IMG/VR virus record: IMGVR_UViG_3300030060_000625
Span: 1-53,690 of that record
Source: a virus
Strand: one strand, 5' to 3'
Length of the DNA: 53,690 bases
Shown here: piece after piece, positions 1 to 9,493 of the stretch
How positions within the stretch are numbered: the first letter of the stretch is position 1
How the letters are laid out: every line of letters starts with the position of its first letter
Notes under the pieces: model-generated
What the model was told of the DNA's origin: nothing
Seen by the model: only the letters and a program-made list of their open reading frames with translations
The model's database searches: none
Position numbers and translations under genes: made by a program

Positions 1-99
1 GCTGCATTTGTGTGATGATAAGCTTCTCTATTTGGATGCACTTCTTTAAATAAGTTGTACATTCCAGCATACTGTTTCTTTTCAAAACCTCGCCTATAG
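1..99. repeat. Terminal direct repeat, left copy
   Basis: These 99 bases are identical to the last 99 bases of the window (53592-53690). They lie inside one reading frame that continues across the join, so the two ends overlap on a circle. A length of exactly 99 is a k-mer size used by common short-read assemblers, which suggests an assembly overlap. A genuine short terminal redundancy cannot be excluded from sequence alone. Confidence 0.97.
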
Positions 100-674
100 T
101 TTACTTCAGCTTGAGCGGCAGTTATTGCACCACTAGGAAGTCCTGGTGCATCTGCTTGTTCTCCCATTCTTTTTGCATTTATTCTGTCAGCCACTTGTTC
201 ATAAACAGGTAAAAGAATAGCATCAGGATGGGTGTCGTACTTACCATAATTTTGTAACTGTTTTTCTATTAGTTTTTGTTGAGTTAATTCTTGTTGGTGT
301 TTAAATATTGCACTTCCATCATATACATCTCCTCTAGGTATAAGACCCCTATCTACCATTGCCTCTATTTGAGTAGAAGTAAAAGAATCTGATAATTTAA
401 TTAATCCTCTATTTGTTTTAGCCATATCTTTTAACAAACCAAAAGATGCGTTTGCAATAGCTGTAGAGTCTCTCTTTTCAGCACTATCTCTTGACTGTTG
501 TAACTGAAGCCTATTCATTTCAAGTTGATCAGCAGCAATGTCACGACGAACTTGACGATCTTTTTCTTTTTCTAAAGTAGCAAGACGTTGTTTTTCAGCC
601 TCTGCTGCAGCATTTTCTGATCTTATTTTAGCTTGCAGAAAACCTGACGCAACGCCACCCATAAACGCAGACAT
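1..674 (-). CDS. Internal virion (ejection) protein, N-terminal part; continues at the right end
   Basis: This is the first 224 codons of a protein that continues without a stop at 53591 and ends at 50891, giving 1124 residues in the closed circle. The start is the ATG at 674-672, one base after the TAA of the gene upstream and behind a good ribosome site (GGAGGT). The N-terminus begins with a short glycine-containing segment. A long charged helix rich in Glu, Lys, Arg, Gln and Ala follows (about residues 18-70) and looks like a coiled coil. No enzymatic motif is visible. Its size and place among other large helical proteins at the end of the late block suggest an inner-core or ejection protein, by analogy with T7 gp15. 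That role is inferred from position, not from recognised homology. Confidence 0.85.
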   Translation of the reverse strand, partial: MSAFMGGVASGFLQAKIRSENAAAEAEKQRLATLEKEKDRQVRRDIAADQLEMNRLQLQQSRDSAEKRDSTAIANASFGLLKDMAKTNRGLIKLSDSFTSTQIEAMVDRGLIPRGDVYDGSAIFKHQQELTQQKLIEKQLQNYGKYDTHPDAILLPVYEQVADRINAKRMGEQADAPGLPSGAITAAQAEVNYRRGFEKKQYAGMYNLFKEVHPNREAYHHTNA

Positions 675-675
675 A

Positions 676-1230
676 TTATTGTACCTCCATATCTAAAAAG
701 CTTTCTTTAGGAGCCTGTATAGGTTCGTCTGGTATTTCCATATTTAAAAGCATTTCATCAAATTCTTCTTCTAAGAAAACTTCTTCTCTTTCTCTCTTAG
801 CTTTTTCAGGATTAACTTTTTCCATAAGTTCCATCTTATCGTCAATTTGCATACCTTGATTAGGTAATTCATTAACTACATTTATATCTTCAATTCCAGC
901 ATCTAAACCTATCTGTGTTATATGCGCTACTAAAGGAGGTTTGATTATTTCAGCAACATCAGGTGTAAACACACCCTCTGAAAACATTTTTAAAGTTATA
1001 GAGGATGCAAGTGTTTCAGCGGATATTCCTACGTCTAACAAATTAATAATATCTTGGTATGCTTCAGGTTCTTCAACTGAACTTTTTACAATATCAAAAG
1101 CTTGTTTTGGAGAAACAACCTGTGGTGGTTTTTCAAAAGGCCATTGACCAGGAGTATCTGTTAGAGATTGCCCTGGAATTGCTCTTGCAAGTGGGTCTAA
1201 TGCTTGTGGATTAAATGTAGCTTGAGACAT
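676..1230 (-). CDS. Hypothetical acidic virion-block protein, 184 aa
   Basis: A 184-residue acidic protein that I do not recognise. The N-terminal 40 residues are proline-rich. The middle is helical with hydrophobic runs (LASSITLKMFSEGVFTPDVA), and the C-terminal third is very acidic (EREEVFLEEEFDEMLL). The ATG at 1230 follows the preceding gene's stop by one base, and its own stop lies one base before the 1124-residue internal protein, so it is part of a tightly coupled late unit. A small accessory of the internal virion proteins is the most economical guess. There is no direct evidence for the function. Confidence 0.8.
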   Translation of the reverse strand: MSQATFNPQALDPLARAIPGQSLTDTPGQWPFEKPPQVVSPKQAFDIVKSSVEEPEAYQDIINLLDVGISAETLASSITLKMFSEGVFTPDVAEIIKPPLVAHITQIGLDAGIEDINVVNELPNQGMQIDDKMELMEKVNPEKAKREREEVFLEEEFDEMLLNMEIPDEPIQAPKESFLDMEVQ

Positions 1231-1231
1231 T

Positions 1232-1642
1232 TTATGTTTCCAACTTTAATGGTTTTACTCTTGTATCCGTATCCCTTTTTAAAGGATCAGAAATATCATA
1301 CATAGCTGCTTTTATTTTTGCACTGGTATTTCCTGCGCGCATTGCTTGCTGTACCATTGCTTCACGAACTTGGGTTCTAGGTATTGTGCGATACAACTCC
1401 ATTACCTCTTCTTTCATTCTAATATCTTTTGCTGATCCCTCTGCAGGTGCTTTCATTCTACGTCCTGGGTCAGATAAATTTCTTGCATTTTCTGCTGCTC
1501 GTTGTGCGTAACTACGCTCTGCAGCAAAACCGATTCGTGGATCAATTACTTGTTGCTGTTGAGAGCCACCACTTTTTTTGCTGCCACCAATTACATTTTT
1601 TAATAAAGAACTTGCTACGCTACCTACAATTCCACCAAACAT
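1232..1642 (-). CDS. Small protein with glycine-zipper-like N-terminus, possible internal virion protein
   Basis: A 136-residue basic protein. The first 22 residues (MFGGIVGSVASSLLKNVIGG) form a glycine-spaced amphipathic or membrane-active segment, followed by a Ser/Gly/Gln linker and a charged helical domain. Small ejection proteins of short-tailed phages that insert into the cell envelope (T7 gp14 type) have this general design, and the gene sits directly before the larger internal proteins. The function is inferred from position and the hydrophobic N-terminus; I do not recognise a named family. Confidence 0.8.
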   Translation of the reverse strand: MFGGIVGSVASSLLKNVIGGSKKSGGSQQQQVIDPRIGFAAERSYAQRAAENARNLSDPGRRMKAPAEGSAKDIRMKEEVMELYRTIPRTQVREAMVQQAMRAGNTSAKIKAAMYDISDPLKRDTDTRVKPLKLET

Positions 1643-1670
1643 TTTTATCTCCTATACAAAATTTTTAACT

Positions 1671-3242
1671 TTAGTAGTTACCAAAATCGCCGTCTCCACC
1701 AAAACTTCCAAACCCGCCAAAATCATCAGCATCATCATCACTACTAAAAATACCAGTTTGATTAATAACACCATTAAATACGCTTTGTAGCATGTTACCT
1801 ACTAACGCACCCATAGATTTTTGAGCATCTGCATCAACTTGAGCATCAAACATATCCATTGCAAATTGATTAGCAATAGCTGTTATGGCTAACTGTTGAT
1901 TACGTGATAAAGCATTTTCTGAAGCTGTAAACGCAAAAGATGTTTCATCTCTATACTCTTGCCATATCGCATCTAATGCTGATGTTGTTATTCCAAGAAC
2001 AGCCGTAGCGTTAACTCTATTTGCTGCATTTTGTTCTGCAGTATTTGCTGTATTTATAGACCTTCTCCATAAAGCATTAGATTGCTCTATTGCAGATATC
2101 ATTGTAGCATTAAATTGTTCTCTTGCATCTTGTAATTTAGCATTGTATTTATTTATAGAATTAGCTTGATCTTCATTATATTGATCCATAGCTGCAGCAC
2201 GATTTGCGTTATTAGTTGCTACAGTAGTTCCGAGAGTATCATAAAACTTTGCCACCTCAAACTCTGTTTTTGCATTTAAATTAAGTCTGGCGTTTTCAGC
2301 AGCAGTATCTGTAAATAAAGCTTGTGTTTTAGTTTGATAATTTAATAAATTTGCTTGCTGCTCAAAATCTGCATTTTTAACGTCCGTAGCTAAGAAAGTT
2401 TCTGCATTTTTAACTGCGGCTTTCATTTTATTATCAAGGTTCTGCCTGTCCATAGCAGCAATAGTAGCAGCGTTTGCTAATGCAGTTTGTTGTTCGTTAT
2501 TTAAATTTTGTAATTGTATTGTAGCATACTTATTAGCATCTTGTATTGCAATAGGTAACGCACTTTCTGCAATAGCACTTACCATTGCTGCAGATGCAAC
2601 AGTAGATGCACCAAACCCTCTAGCCATCATAATGTCATTTATTTTTTTGACATTCTTGGATGCCCAAGCAGGAAGTGGTTTGCCTTCCTCAAGTGATTCG
2701 TATAATGAACTTATTTGATATTGAACGGTAGCCTCTGCAGCAAGAGCTTGTGTTTTTGCTTCTGCTAAAGAACCACGTTCTAACATCTCTGTTTTTGTGC
2801 GTTCATCTACTACATCTGCAGGATCAATAATTGCTCCTGGCGATAACTCAACTTCTGCACCTACAACATCTGTAGGCATATTAGATAGGTTTCGCTCTAC
2901 AGCGTCTATTTGCCCAAGGTCTGTTTGTGCGGTGGGAGCAGTTACATCTTGACTTGTAAGAGTGCTTGCTGCAGGTACTGTTGCTCCAGTTGAATCCAAA
3001 GTAACACCTGCAGTTGTTGTGCTTAACAGTTCATTATCTTGAACTTCTTGTTTTTCTGGTGTATATTTAGCATCGCCAAGATCAACAACGCCCGATGCTT
3101 GTTCACCAATAATATCACGAGCAGGTTTAAAAGCCTCCTCAGTAGTAAGCTCTCGTTCAGGCTCTGGCTCTGCTACTTCTTCCTCTGGTGCAGGGTCAGG
3201 AAGATTATCCAAAAGGTCATCAGGGTCCATTACTGTAGTCAT
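1671..3242 (-). CDS. Alanine/asparagine-rich helical virion protein, 523 aa
   Basis: The protein starts at an ATG with a strong ribosome site (GAGGTATAATAAT before 3242). The first 150 residues are acidic and of low complexity. The central section (about 170-440) is almost entirely helical and rich in Ala, Asn and Gln, with long coiled-coil-like stretches. The C-terminus is a flexible Asp/Gly/Phe tail (DDDADDFGGFGSFGGDGDF). Such a composition is usual for ejected inner proteins of podoviruses, and the gene lies in the block of internal proteins. No enzymatic motif is seen. The role as an internal or ejection protein is inferred. Confidence 0.85.
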   Translation of the reverse strand: MTTVMDPDDLLDNLPDPAPEEEVAEPEPERELTTEEAFKPARDIIGEQASGVVDLGDAKYTPEKQEVQDNELLSTTTAGVTLDSTGATVPAASTLTSQDVTAPTAQTDLGQIDAVERNLSNMPTDVVGAEVELSPGAIIDPADVVDERTKTEMLERGSLAEAKTQALAAEATVQYQISSLYESLEEGKPLPAWASKNVKKINDIMMARGFGASTVASAAMVSAIAESALPIAIQDANKYATIQLQNLNNEQQTALANAATIAAMDRQNLDNKMKAAVKNAETFLATDVKNADFEQQANLLNYQTKTQALFTDTAAENARLNLNAKTEFEVAKFYDTLGTTVATNNANRAAAMDQYNEDQANSINKYNAKLQDAREQFNATMISAIEQSNALWRRSINTANTAEQNAANRVNATAVLGITTSALDAIWQEYRDETSFAFTASENALSRNQQLAITAIANQFAMDMFDAQVDADAQKSMGALVGNMLQSVFNGVINQTGIFSSDDDADDFGGFGSFGGDGDFGNY

Positions 3243-3246
3243 ATTA

Positions 3247-3669
3247 TTATACCTCAGTATCTTTTACTTTTTCAGGTTCAGATTGTTTTTCTTTTTGAAT
3301 AGCTGCCCAAAAATATGTTATTTCTTTACCATCTTCAGGTTTCTCATCTAGAATAACTTTCCATATTTCTATTTCTACATTATCAGATATTGAACCCTTA
3401 AACTCTAGCTTAATAAATTTAGCGAGTACGGGTTGAGGAAATATGATACATTTTTCATCAAAGATTCTTTGATAAAATTCTTGTAAACCTTTTTCAAAAC
3501 TTTTTGAGTATTCTGTATGAATTTTTTTAGAAACTTCTAATGTTGTACATACTTGAGTAATTAAACCTACCTCGTATTCTTTATTTGCGTCAAACCTATC
3601 TTCTGGTATTGTACAACTTATTAGTATAAAAGTCAAGAATAAAAGTATAAAACGTTTTAATTTTGTCAT
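3247..3669 (-). CDS. Lipoprotein, candidate outer-membrane spanin subunit
   Basis: A 140-residue lipoprotein. The N-terminus is a textbook lipoprotein signal: charged start, hydrophobic helix, then the lipobox LISC with Cys19 as the predicted lipidated residue. The ATG at 3669 overlaps the TGA of the preceding gene (TGATG), so translation is coupled to a membrane-anchored coiled-coil protein. An inner-membrane coiled-coil protein followed by an outer-membrane lipoprotein is the arrangement of two-component spanins (Rz/Rz1), which fuse the membranes at lysis. It is longer than most Rz1 proteins and not proline-rich, so an envelope lipoprotein with another job is possible. Confidence 0.8.
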   Translation of the reverse strand: MTKLKRFILLFLTFILISCTIPEDRFDANKEYEVGLITQVCTTLEVSKKIHTEYSKSFEKGLQEFYQRIFDEKCIIFPQPVLAKFIKLEFKGSISDNVEIEIWKVILDEKPEDGKEITYFWAAIQKEKQSEPEKVKDTEV

Positions 3670-4022
3670 CAATCTCTATCCTTAACGGGAGGGTGGGAAC
3701 CATTGTGCATCTTATGAAAGTTATCTAGTTCTCTTTCAATAGAATCTAGTCTTTGTTCTATTCTACCATCCCGTTCACTTCGTTCTTTTAGTATTTGTGG
3801 CGATAAGATATCTTTTGCCATCGTATCTATTGAGCTTGTAGCAACAGCTTGCACTGCTTCTACTTTATCTAGCCTTGTATTTAAACTTGCTAACTCGTCT
3901 TTCTCTTCTGCTAGTTGCTCTGTAATTGTTTTAATCGTAGATTTAATAACGCCGTATGTTGCAGCGAGACCTGCTAATACTGTACCTAAAGTAATTAACT
4001 CTTTTGTTCCAAGCTCTAACAT
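3669..4022 (-). CDS. Membrane-anchored coiled-coil protein, candidate inner-membrane spanin
   Basis: A 117-residue protein with one N-terminal hydrophobic segment (LITLGTVLAGLAATYGVI, about residues 10-27), then a long charged helix with heptad-like Leu/Ile spacing to about residue 100. This fits an i-spanin (Rz-like) anchored in the inner membrane with a periplasmic coiled coil, and the following overlapping gene encodes a lipoprotein, as expected for the partner. The tail ends in His/Asp/Lys-rich residues. Many phages also carry unrelated membrane coiled-coil proteins next to tail genes, so the lysis role is inference. Confidence 0.8.
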   Translation of the reverse strand: MLELGTKELITLGTVLAGLAATYGVIKSTIKTITEQLAEEKDELASLNTRLDKVEAVQAVATSSIDTMAKDILSPQILKERSERDGRIEQRLDSIERELDNFHKMHNGSHPPVKDRD

Positions 4023-7000
4023 TATCGTGCTGTAGCAGGGGTTGTTCCCGCAAATGGATTTTCTGCAAATGCTAAATAAAGATAACCATCAGTAGCAGAA
4101 CTTCCACCATACGCTCTATCATTAGCACGAATTTTAAAACCATTTGACAATAGGTCTAAAATATTTCCTGCGCCTTCTGCTGCTGTTGAATTAGGTATTA
4201 ATTGATTGTTTTCATCATTGTATCCTGGCCGTTGGTTATCAAAAACATACCAGCTTTCTCCAGAGTTTTTATAATTTTTAAGCATAAGCCATGCTGGTTT
4301 AAATCCTATATTTACATAAATACCATTTGTACTATTAGCTCCACCTGTATAAGAACCTACCTTACTATATCCTGGTATTGATCTAAATACATACGCCATA
4401 TATTCATCACCGTTTTTATTAACACCATTATCATTACCAACTTCAAAATGTGTTGAATCAGAACCAGTTTCAAAATGTCCCGTGAATAAACTCCCATTAA
4501 TATTATCATCAGTATTTAAATGTAAGTGAGCATCATCACCCGTTTGAGAATCAGAAGCAAAACCAGTGGTTGACGTAGATAGGACCATCCAATCATGGGT
4601 ATCGTCCATATTTTTAATTAACGCTAATTCAGGTTTTGCACCTAAACCGTGTGTAACTTTAGTGTCTTGACCGTTTGAAATTTGAGAGTTTGCTCCCGTA
4701 TATTTTACAAGCGAAAACCCTGCGGTTTGGTTAGCCCTATGAGTGCAAGCATTTATAGAACCATCGCCTGAACCTGAAGCTGAAACGGCTGTATTACTAT
4801 CACCAGCTTTCCATTGCCAACCTAATTTTGCTTGACCAGAACCATTAACCCCGCCGCCACTGCCCACTGTAAATCCATCAGAATCAAGGCTTAAAACTGA
4901 AGTGGTCTCTGTGGTTGAAACAGAATTTCCTAAACTACTATCTGTAAAAAATACCTTTGTAGCCCCACGAATTGCGTCAGTAATACGATGCTCTGTAGTG
5001 GTGCGACCTTTTGTCCATAAAAAATCAGGAGCAAACGTACTGTTTTCACCAGACTGATTAATTTCGTGAGAACTAGCACCGTTACCTGTGTATAGCGTTG
5101 TTTGGAAATAAGCAGACCCATCTTCAATAGTAGGTGCTGATCCTGCAAAAGCATCTTTAGCTGTAAGACCCGTATGCCCTGATGTTGGTGTATCAGTAAA
5201 GGCACTAGAACCAAAGTTAAAATTAAATACACCATTGCGATCAGTCTCTACGCCTGTGAATGAAACAACGTAATAAGGCTCATCTGCAAAACCCAAACTG
5301 CTATAAGTTGTATCAAGGCTACCGTTAAAGTAGTACCTAACAGTGGTTGAACCAATCGTAGACATATCAACTTCAAATGTAAGTCGTGAATTTGTTGTTG
5401 GCTTATTAGTTGGTGCAGTTAGTGAGCCATTATCAAATACTGCGGTGTTTGATCCAGTTCCACCTGATTTAATCAGACTAATTGTAAATTGGTCATTTGT
5501 TCCTGTAAGGGGTGAGGCATCTGTCTCCCACATACTCTGTGGCATAAGAGCCAAAGCAAATCTTGCATATTCGCTAGAGTGCATACTCTCAGTTACAGCT
5601 TCAAAATGATATTTCTGTCCTGGTTGTAACAATTGAGAAGCTGCTACCATAATATCGCCACTGCTACCACTTGTATGTGTTATCGTTCTATTTCCATTCG
5701 TAAATGTCCAGTCACTAAGTACTTGAGTAAAGTTGGTCTGATGACGGGTAATTAACGGTGAGAAAGTGGCTGCATTGGTCGTCGGGCTGTCAGTGGTCTG
5801 CGTGGGTGAATTGACTGTTATAAACCCGCCAGTCCCTCCTACGTTCCCGCCGTTTAATGTTGTACTGCCATTAACCCATCTAAAGTATTCCCAATCCAAG
5901 CTCGAAGAGCTTTGACCAATTAAAATACGTACTTCATTTGAACTAGTGCCTGTAAATGTATGGCGTAACACACCACCCTCAAAAACTTTAAACTCACTGC
6001 CTGACCGTTGAAACTTTATAACTTCAGCGTTTCCATGCACGACTTGAAAAATTGCTGATGCTTCAGTAGATGAACCCTTTAGTGCATTTACATTATTGCC
6101 AGATGTAAAGAACAGATAAAAACTATCTGTCATAGAACCCATACCACCGTCTGACGACCCTGTTGAAAAAGTACCGTCTTCGTCAATTTCATATACACCA
6201 ACATAAGCTGGGTTTGCACCACCCTTCCAAGTGAAGTCGAAAGCAAAATCACCAGTAAAAGTCTTGTTAGTTCTGATCGCTCCTTGGTTGCCACCAGTAG
6301 CAACTATGTCCGTATCAAGCGTACTAAAGTCTCCCGTGTCTCCGTTCCATTCAGACGCTGTTGTCATCGCTACGCCAATGCCGCTACCCGTTGAGTAGTC
6401 TGCTCCAAGGTAATTGCTGTCTGTAAATGGAAGGTAAAAACCTTGATCTCCAAAAGTATTGGATGTTGGATCTATGGGTCGCCACACGCCGTTGGTGTCG
6501 TATTCACCAAAAGCTGTTGGATCTAAACTCTGTCCGTCGCAGTAAACAACTTCAGAAATGTATCCATCCCAGTCATGTCCTGTCCCACCTGACCAACTAC
6601 CAATTCTCCAATCCGCTAAATTTGTAAATATATCTCCATTTTGAGACGGATAATTAGTGCTGTCATAATCTGTAATCAGTGTCCCGTTGATATACAATCT
6701 TGCTCTGTCAGCCTCTGTGCTTTGAGTCGTATCTATACGAACAACCGCATGATACCAAGCATGAGGATCACGAAAAACCATCGTGGTTGTGTTGCTAGTG
6801 GCACCCCCCGCATCACCGTTGACCAGTAATTTGTCATTTGCGCCAAGAATTAAAAGTTCAATATTCGGATTATTACCGTCCCCGTGATTCCAAATTCTCA
6901 AATTGTTCCCGCTGGGAAAATTACCACGTTTAAACCAAACTGATATTGTACCAATATCTGCATTTGAGGGATTAGATGATGAATCACCTGTATTTATTTT

Positions 7001-7102
7001 TCGCAGATACTGATCATTATCGTCATCAAGCAACATACTGTTATCGACAGCAAAGCCGCCAGAAGAAAAAGATAAAATACCAAGAGGAATAGAGTGAAGC
7101 AT
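4022..7102 (-). CDS. Tail fiber / receptor-binding protein with lectin-like domains
   Basis: A 1026-residue protein. Residues about 20-230 look like a LamG/concanavalin-type beta sandwich (ISVWFKRGN, WYHAVVRIDT, RARLYINGTLI, WRIGSW, GYISEVVYCDG). A second beta-rich domain of SPRY-like appearance lies near 280-400. The C-terminal 250 residues contain two copies of a module seen in marine phage fibers, each built around a glycine-aromatic core (FSLVKYTGANS and YSKVGSYTGGANS) followed by a LxxNGFxxR or FEVGNDNGVN region. Lectin-like domains on a phage fiber point to binding of surface sugars on the host. It follows the other fiber gene directly. The fiber role is well supported; the exact receptor is unknown. 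Confidence 0.88.
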   Translation of the reverse strand: MLHSIPLGILSFSSGGFAVDNSMLLDDDNDQYLRKINTGDSSSNPSNADIGTISVWFKRGNFPSGNNLRIWNHGDGNNPNIELLILGANDKLLVNGDAGGATSNTTTMVFRDPHAWYHAVVRIDTTQSTEADRARLYINGTLITDYDSTNYPSQNGDIFTNLADWRIGSWSGGTGHDWDGYISEVVYCDGQSLDPTAFGEYDTNGVWRPIDPTSNTFGDQGFYLPFTDSNYLGADYSTGSGIGVAMTTASEWNGDTGDFSTLDTDIVATGGNQGAIRTNKTFTGDFAFDFTWKGGANPAYVGVYEIDEDGTFSTGSSDGGMGSMTDSFYLFFTSGNNVNALKGSSTEASAIFQVVHGNAEVIKFQRSGSEFKVFEGGVLRHTFTGTSSNEVRILIGQSSSSLDWEYFRWVNGSTTLNGGNVGGTGGFITVNSPTQTTDSPTTNAATFSPLITRHQTNFTQVLSDWTFTNGNRTITHTSGSSGDIMVAASQLLQPGQKYHFEAVTESMHSSEYARFALALMPQSMWETDASPLTGTNDQFTISLIKSGGTGSNTAVFDNGSLTAPTNKPTTNSRLTFEVDMSTIGSTTVRYYFNGSLDTTYSSLGFADEPYYVVSFTGVETDRNGVFNFNFGSSAFTDTPTSGHTGLTAKDAFAGSAPTIEDGSAYFQTTLYTGNGASSHEINQSGENSTFAPDFLWTKGRTTTEHRITDAIRGATKVFFTDSSLGNSVSTTETTSVLSLDSDGFTVGSGGGVNGSGQAKLGWQWKAGDSNTAVSASGSGDGSINACTHRANQTAGFSLVKYTGANSQISNGQDTKVTHGLGAKPELALIKNMDDTHDWMVLSTSTTGFASDSQTGDDAHLHLNTDDNINGSLFTGHFETGSDSTHFEVGNDNGVNKNGDEYMAYVFRSIPGYSKVGSYTGGANSTNGIYVNIGFKPAWLMLKNYKNSGESWYVFDNQRPGYNDENNQLIPNSTAAEGAGNILDLLSNGFKIRANDRAYGGSSATDGYLYLAFAENPFAGTTPATAR

Positions 7103-9493
7103 TTAACTTACGCCACCATGATTACCTATAAGAAGCCACGTATCAGTAGCTATTTTTAAACAAGACGCTGAAGCGTACTGTGCAGCTATCGCACCTGAAC
7201 CTGTGCTTACACCGTTTACGGTTACACCACTACCACCTGTAATGGTAGTTGTTCCAGCACCCAACATGACCACATCAATACGATCACCTACTGCAAAAGC
7301 TACACTAGAGTTAGGTGGTATGGTAAGCGTGTTAGCACTAGCGTTACTCATTGTTACTGTTTTAAACGCATCACCAATAACTAATGTATACGATGTTCCT
7401 GTTTGAGCGTTAACAGCACCAGCTATCTTAGCAGGAGTTACAGCGTTATCTTGAATATCCGCTGTTTCAATTGTATCAGCAGGAAGTACAGGAACTTGAC
7501 TAAATGTAACTACACCATTAGATGCTATAGCAATTGCATCTGTGGTACTTGTATGCCCAATGTTTGTCCCGTTAATAATAATGCTGTCTACTGTAAGAGT
7601 AGTAAGAGTGCCTACCGAAGTAATGTTACTTTGAGCAGAACCTGTAACAGTAGCTGCTGTGCCACTAACGTTACCAGTTACGTTTCCAGTTAAGTCTCCT
7701 TCAAATACTGCATTAATTGTTCCTACAGAACCACTAACGACTTCACTAGAGATACTTGCATCAGGTATAAATTTAAGTTTATAAGAGTCGTTATCATCAA
7801 TACCAAGAAATGCAGTTTTTGCTGCACTTCCTGTATGATATTGCATTGCAATACCTACATCTTTGTTGGTATCTGCTCCTAGCACACCACCATCAGATGC
7901 TGTTTGTAGATGAATAATAGGATCAACAACAGCTAATGTTGTTGTGTCAAGTGTGGTAGATGTACCGTTAACAGTAAAGTTACCCGTCACTGTAAGATTT
8001 TGCGACATTGATACGTTGCCATTATCAGCAATAGCTATAGCATCCGTATCACTAGCAGAACCAATATTACCACCATCGGGTATAACAAGACCACCTGCAC
8101 TTAGCGTAAGAACACCCGCACCAGACAATTGCATCTTAGAAGCAGGAGTATCGGTGTTAGCAGCTTTTGTTTTAAAATCAATCGAAGATGTGCCAGTTCC
8201 GTCACCACCGCCTGAAGATAGTGTGAGATTACCACCGTTTACGTTATTAGAACCTGTAGCACTAGAGCCAGCAGCAACCGTCAGATTTTTACCTGCTGTT
8301 GTGCTAGTAGTAGAGGCTACACCAATTTCCCAGTTAGCTCCGTTAGTAAACGTTACACCACCATCATCTATCTGTACAATATCTGTACCGTCTACATCAA
8401 AAAGTATCTTACCAGCATCTCCACCAGTATCGGCGGTTGCTGTAGATATTTCTAAATAATTAAGTGTTTGTGCGCTGGAATCAAATACAGCTTGTATCAT
8501 TCCTTTCTCAGCGTCTGCACCACCTATAGATATAGATGGACTACCATCGTTTACATCTTCTAGAAGTTTGAGATCAGAACCATCAAAGGTAAGGTGATCT
8601 TCACCTGCAAGAGCGTTAGCACCAGTAACTGTAGCTATTGTATTGTCAGTGCTTCCAGTAAGAGAAACGTTGTTAAGTGAACTTAAACCATCTAGAAGGT
8701 TCAATTCTGTAGCAGTAGACGTAACAAGAGTGCCACCTAGTTTAAGACCACCCGCTGCACCATCGTGTGTGCTAATATCTACTGTGATATCAGTATCAGT
8801 ACCTGCACCTAATATTGAAAGACCTTTAGTAAGAGTGCCGTCATTCTCTGCAACAAAAAAATCTATGCCGCCTTGTTCACCACCAGCCGTAACATCTACG
8901 ATGGTAGATTGTATGCGTCCATATGTTGTTGCATTGTCCCCTGCATCTTCACTCAAAAAGTCTATGTTGCCAATTACATCATTTGTTGCTGGGCTGCTTC
9001 CGTCTTTTTTAAATTTAAGTGTTGCACTATTGGCATCTGCATTACTATTAAACAATGTTAGTACAGGTTTGGCAGAGGTTGAACTTTCAATGGCCATATC
9101 TGATCCTGTCAATACAAGATCATTATCCCCATCTTCATCGTATTCTATTGTCCATTCTGAGCCAGTTCCAAAGATAAGTTTTTCATCATCTGCGATCATA
9201 ACATCGTCAGAATACTTAAACATATCCTCATCTTCTAACCACGTTAGAACACCGTCATTATTTTCCCCGTCAAACGTTACGGTAATGTCTGTTCCTGCAG
9301 TTCCTGCGCCTAGCGTGATAGAGTTACTACCTGCTAACTTTGATAGTCCACCACCATTACCTGCTGTTCCATCGTGTGTGTGACCGCTTGTACCAAAGGC
9401 TGTTACAATCGCATCAAACTCGTTATTAGAGTCAGACGCATTAATTGTATCGCCAGTTGTATACGTGCTTTGTCGTGATGAGTATCCCGCCAT
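7103..9493 (-). CDS. Tail fiber protein, repeat-rich, 796 aa
   Basis: The N-terminus (residues 1-50) carries the GTSGHTHDG motif common at the tail-attached end of marine phage fibers. The body is a long series of beta repeats with runs such as VTGNFTVNG and SNITSVGTLTTLTV, and low-complexity Gly/Thr/Ser/Asp, as in trimeric fiber shafts. The C-terminal 90 residues (TLTIPPNSSVAFAVGDRIDV) resemble a common fiber tip domain. It probably forms the shaft or base of the fiber, with the next gene as the distal receptor-binding part. The two genes abut (TAAATG), which fits co-assembly. The opposite strand holds long open frames that are shadows of this repeat. Confidence 0.9.
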   Translation of the reverse strand: MAGYSSRQSTYTTGDTINASDSNNEFDAIVTAFGTSGHTHDGTAGNGGGLSKLAGSNSITLGAGTAGTDITVTFDGENNDGVLTWLEDEDMFKYSDDVMIADDEKLIFGTGSEWTIEYDEDGDNDLVLTGSDMAIESSTSAKPVLTLFNSNADANSATLKFKKDGSSPATNDVIGNIDFLSEDAGDNATTYGRIQSTIVDVTAGGEQGGIDFFVAENDGTLTKGLSILGAGTDTDITVDISTHDGAAGGLKLGGTLVTSTATELNLLDGLSSLNNVSLTGSTDNTIATVTGANALAGEDHLTFDGSDLKLLEDVNDGSPSISIGGADAEKGMIQAVFDSSAQTLNYLEISTATADTGGDAGKILFDVDGTDIVQIDDGGVTFTNGANWEIGVASTTSTTAGKNLTVAAGSSATGSNNVNGGNLTLSSGGGDGTGTSSIDFKTKAANTDTPASKMQLSGAGVLTLSAGGLVIPDGGNIGSASDTDAIAIADNGNVSMSQNLTVTGNFTVNGTSTTLDTTTLAVVDPIIHLQTASDGGVLGADTNKDVGIAMQYHTGSAAKTAFLGIDDNDSYKLKFIPDASISSEVVSGSVGTINAVFEGDLTGNVTGNVSGTAATVTGSAQSNITSVGTLTTLTVDSIIINGTNIGHTSTTDAIAIASNGVVTFSQVPVLPADTIETADIQDNAVTPAKIAGAVNAQTGTSYTLVIGDAFKTVTMSNASANTLTIPPNSSVAFAVGDRIDVVMLGAGTTTITGGSGVTVNGVSTGSGAIAAQYASASCLKIATDTWLLIGNHGGVS

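Noticed and set aside
8643-9383. Long rightward frame of 246 codons antisense to the tail fiber
   Set aside because: It mirrors the repetitive Thr/Ser/Gly codons of the fiber, giving a Ser/Val/Pro-rich product with no independent ribosome site. The frame at 7944-8459 is the same kind of shadow.
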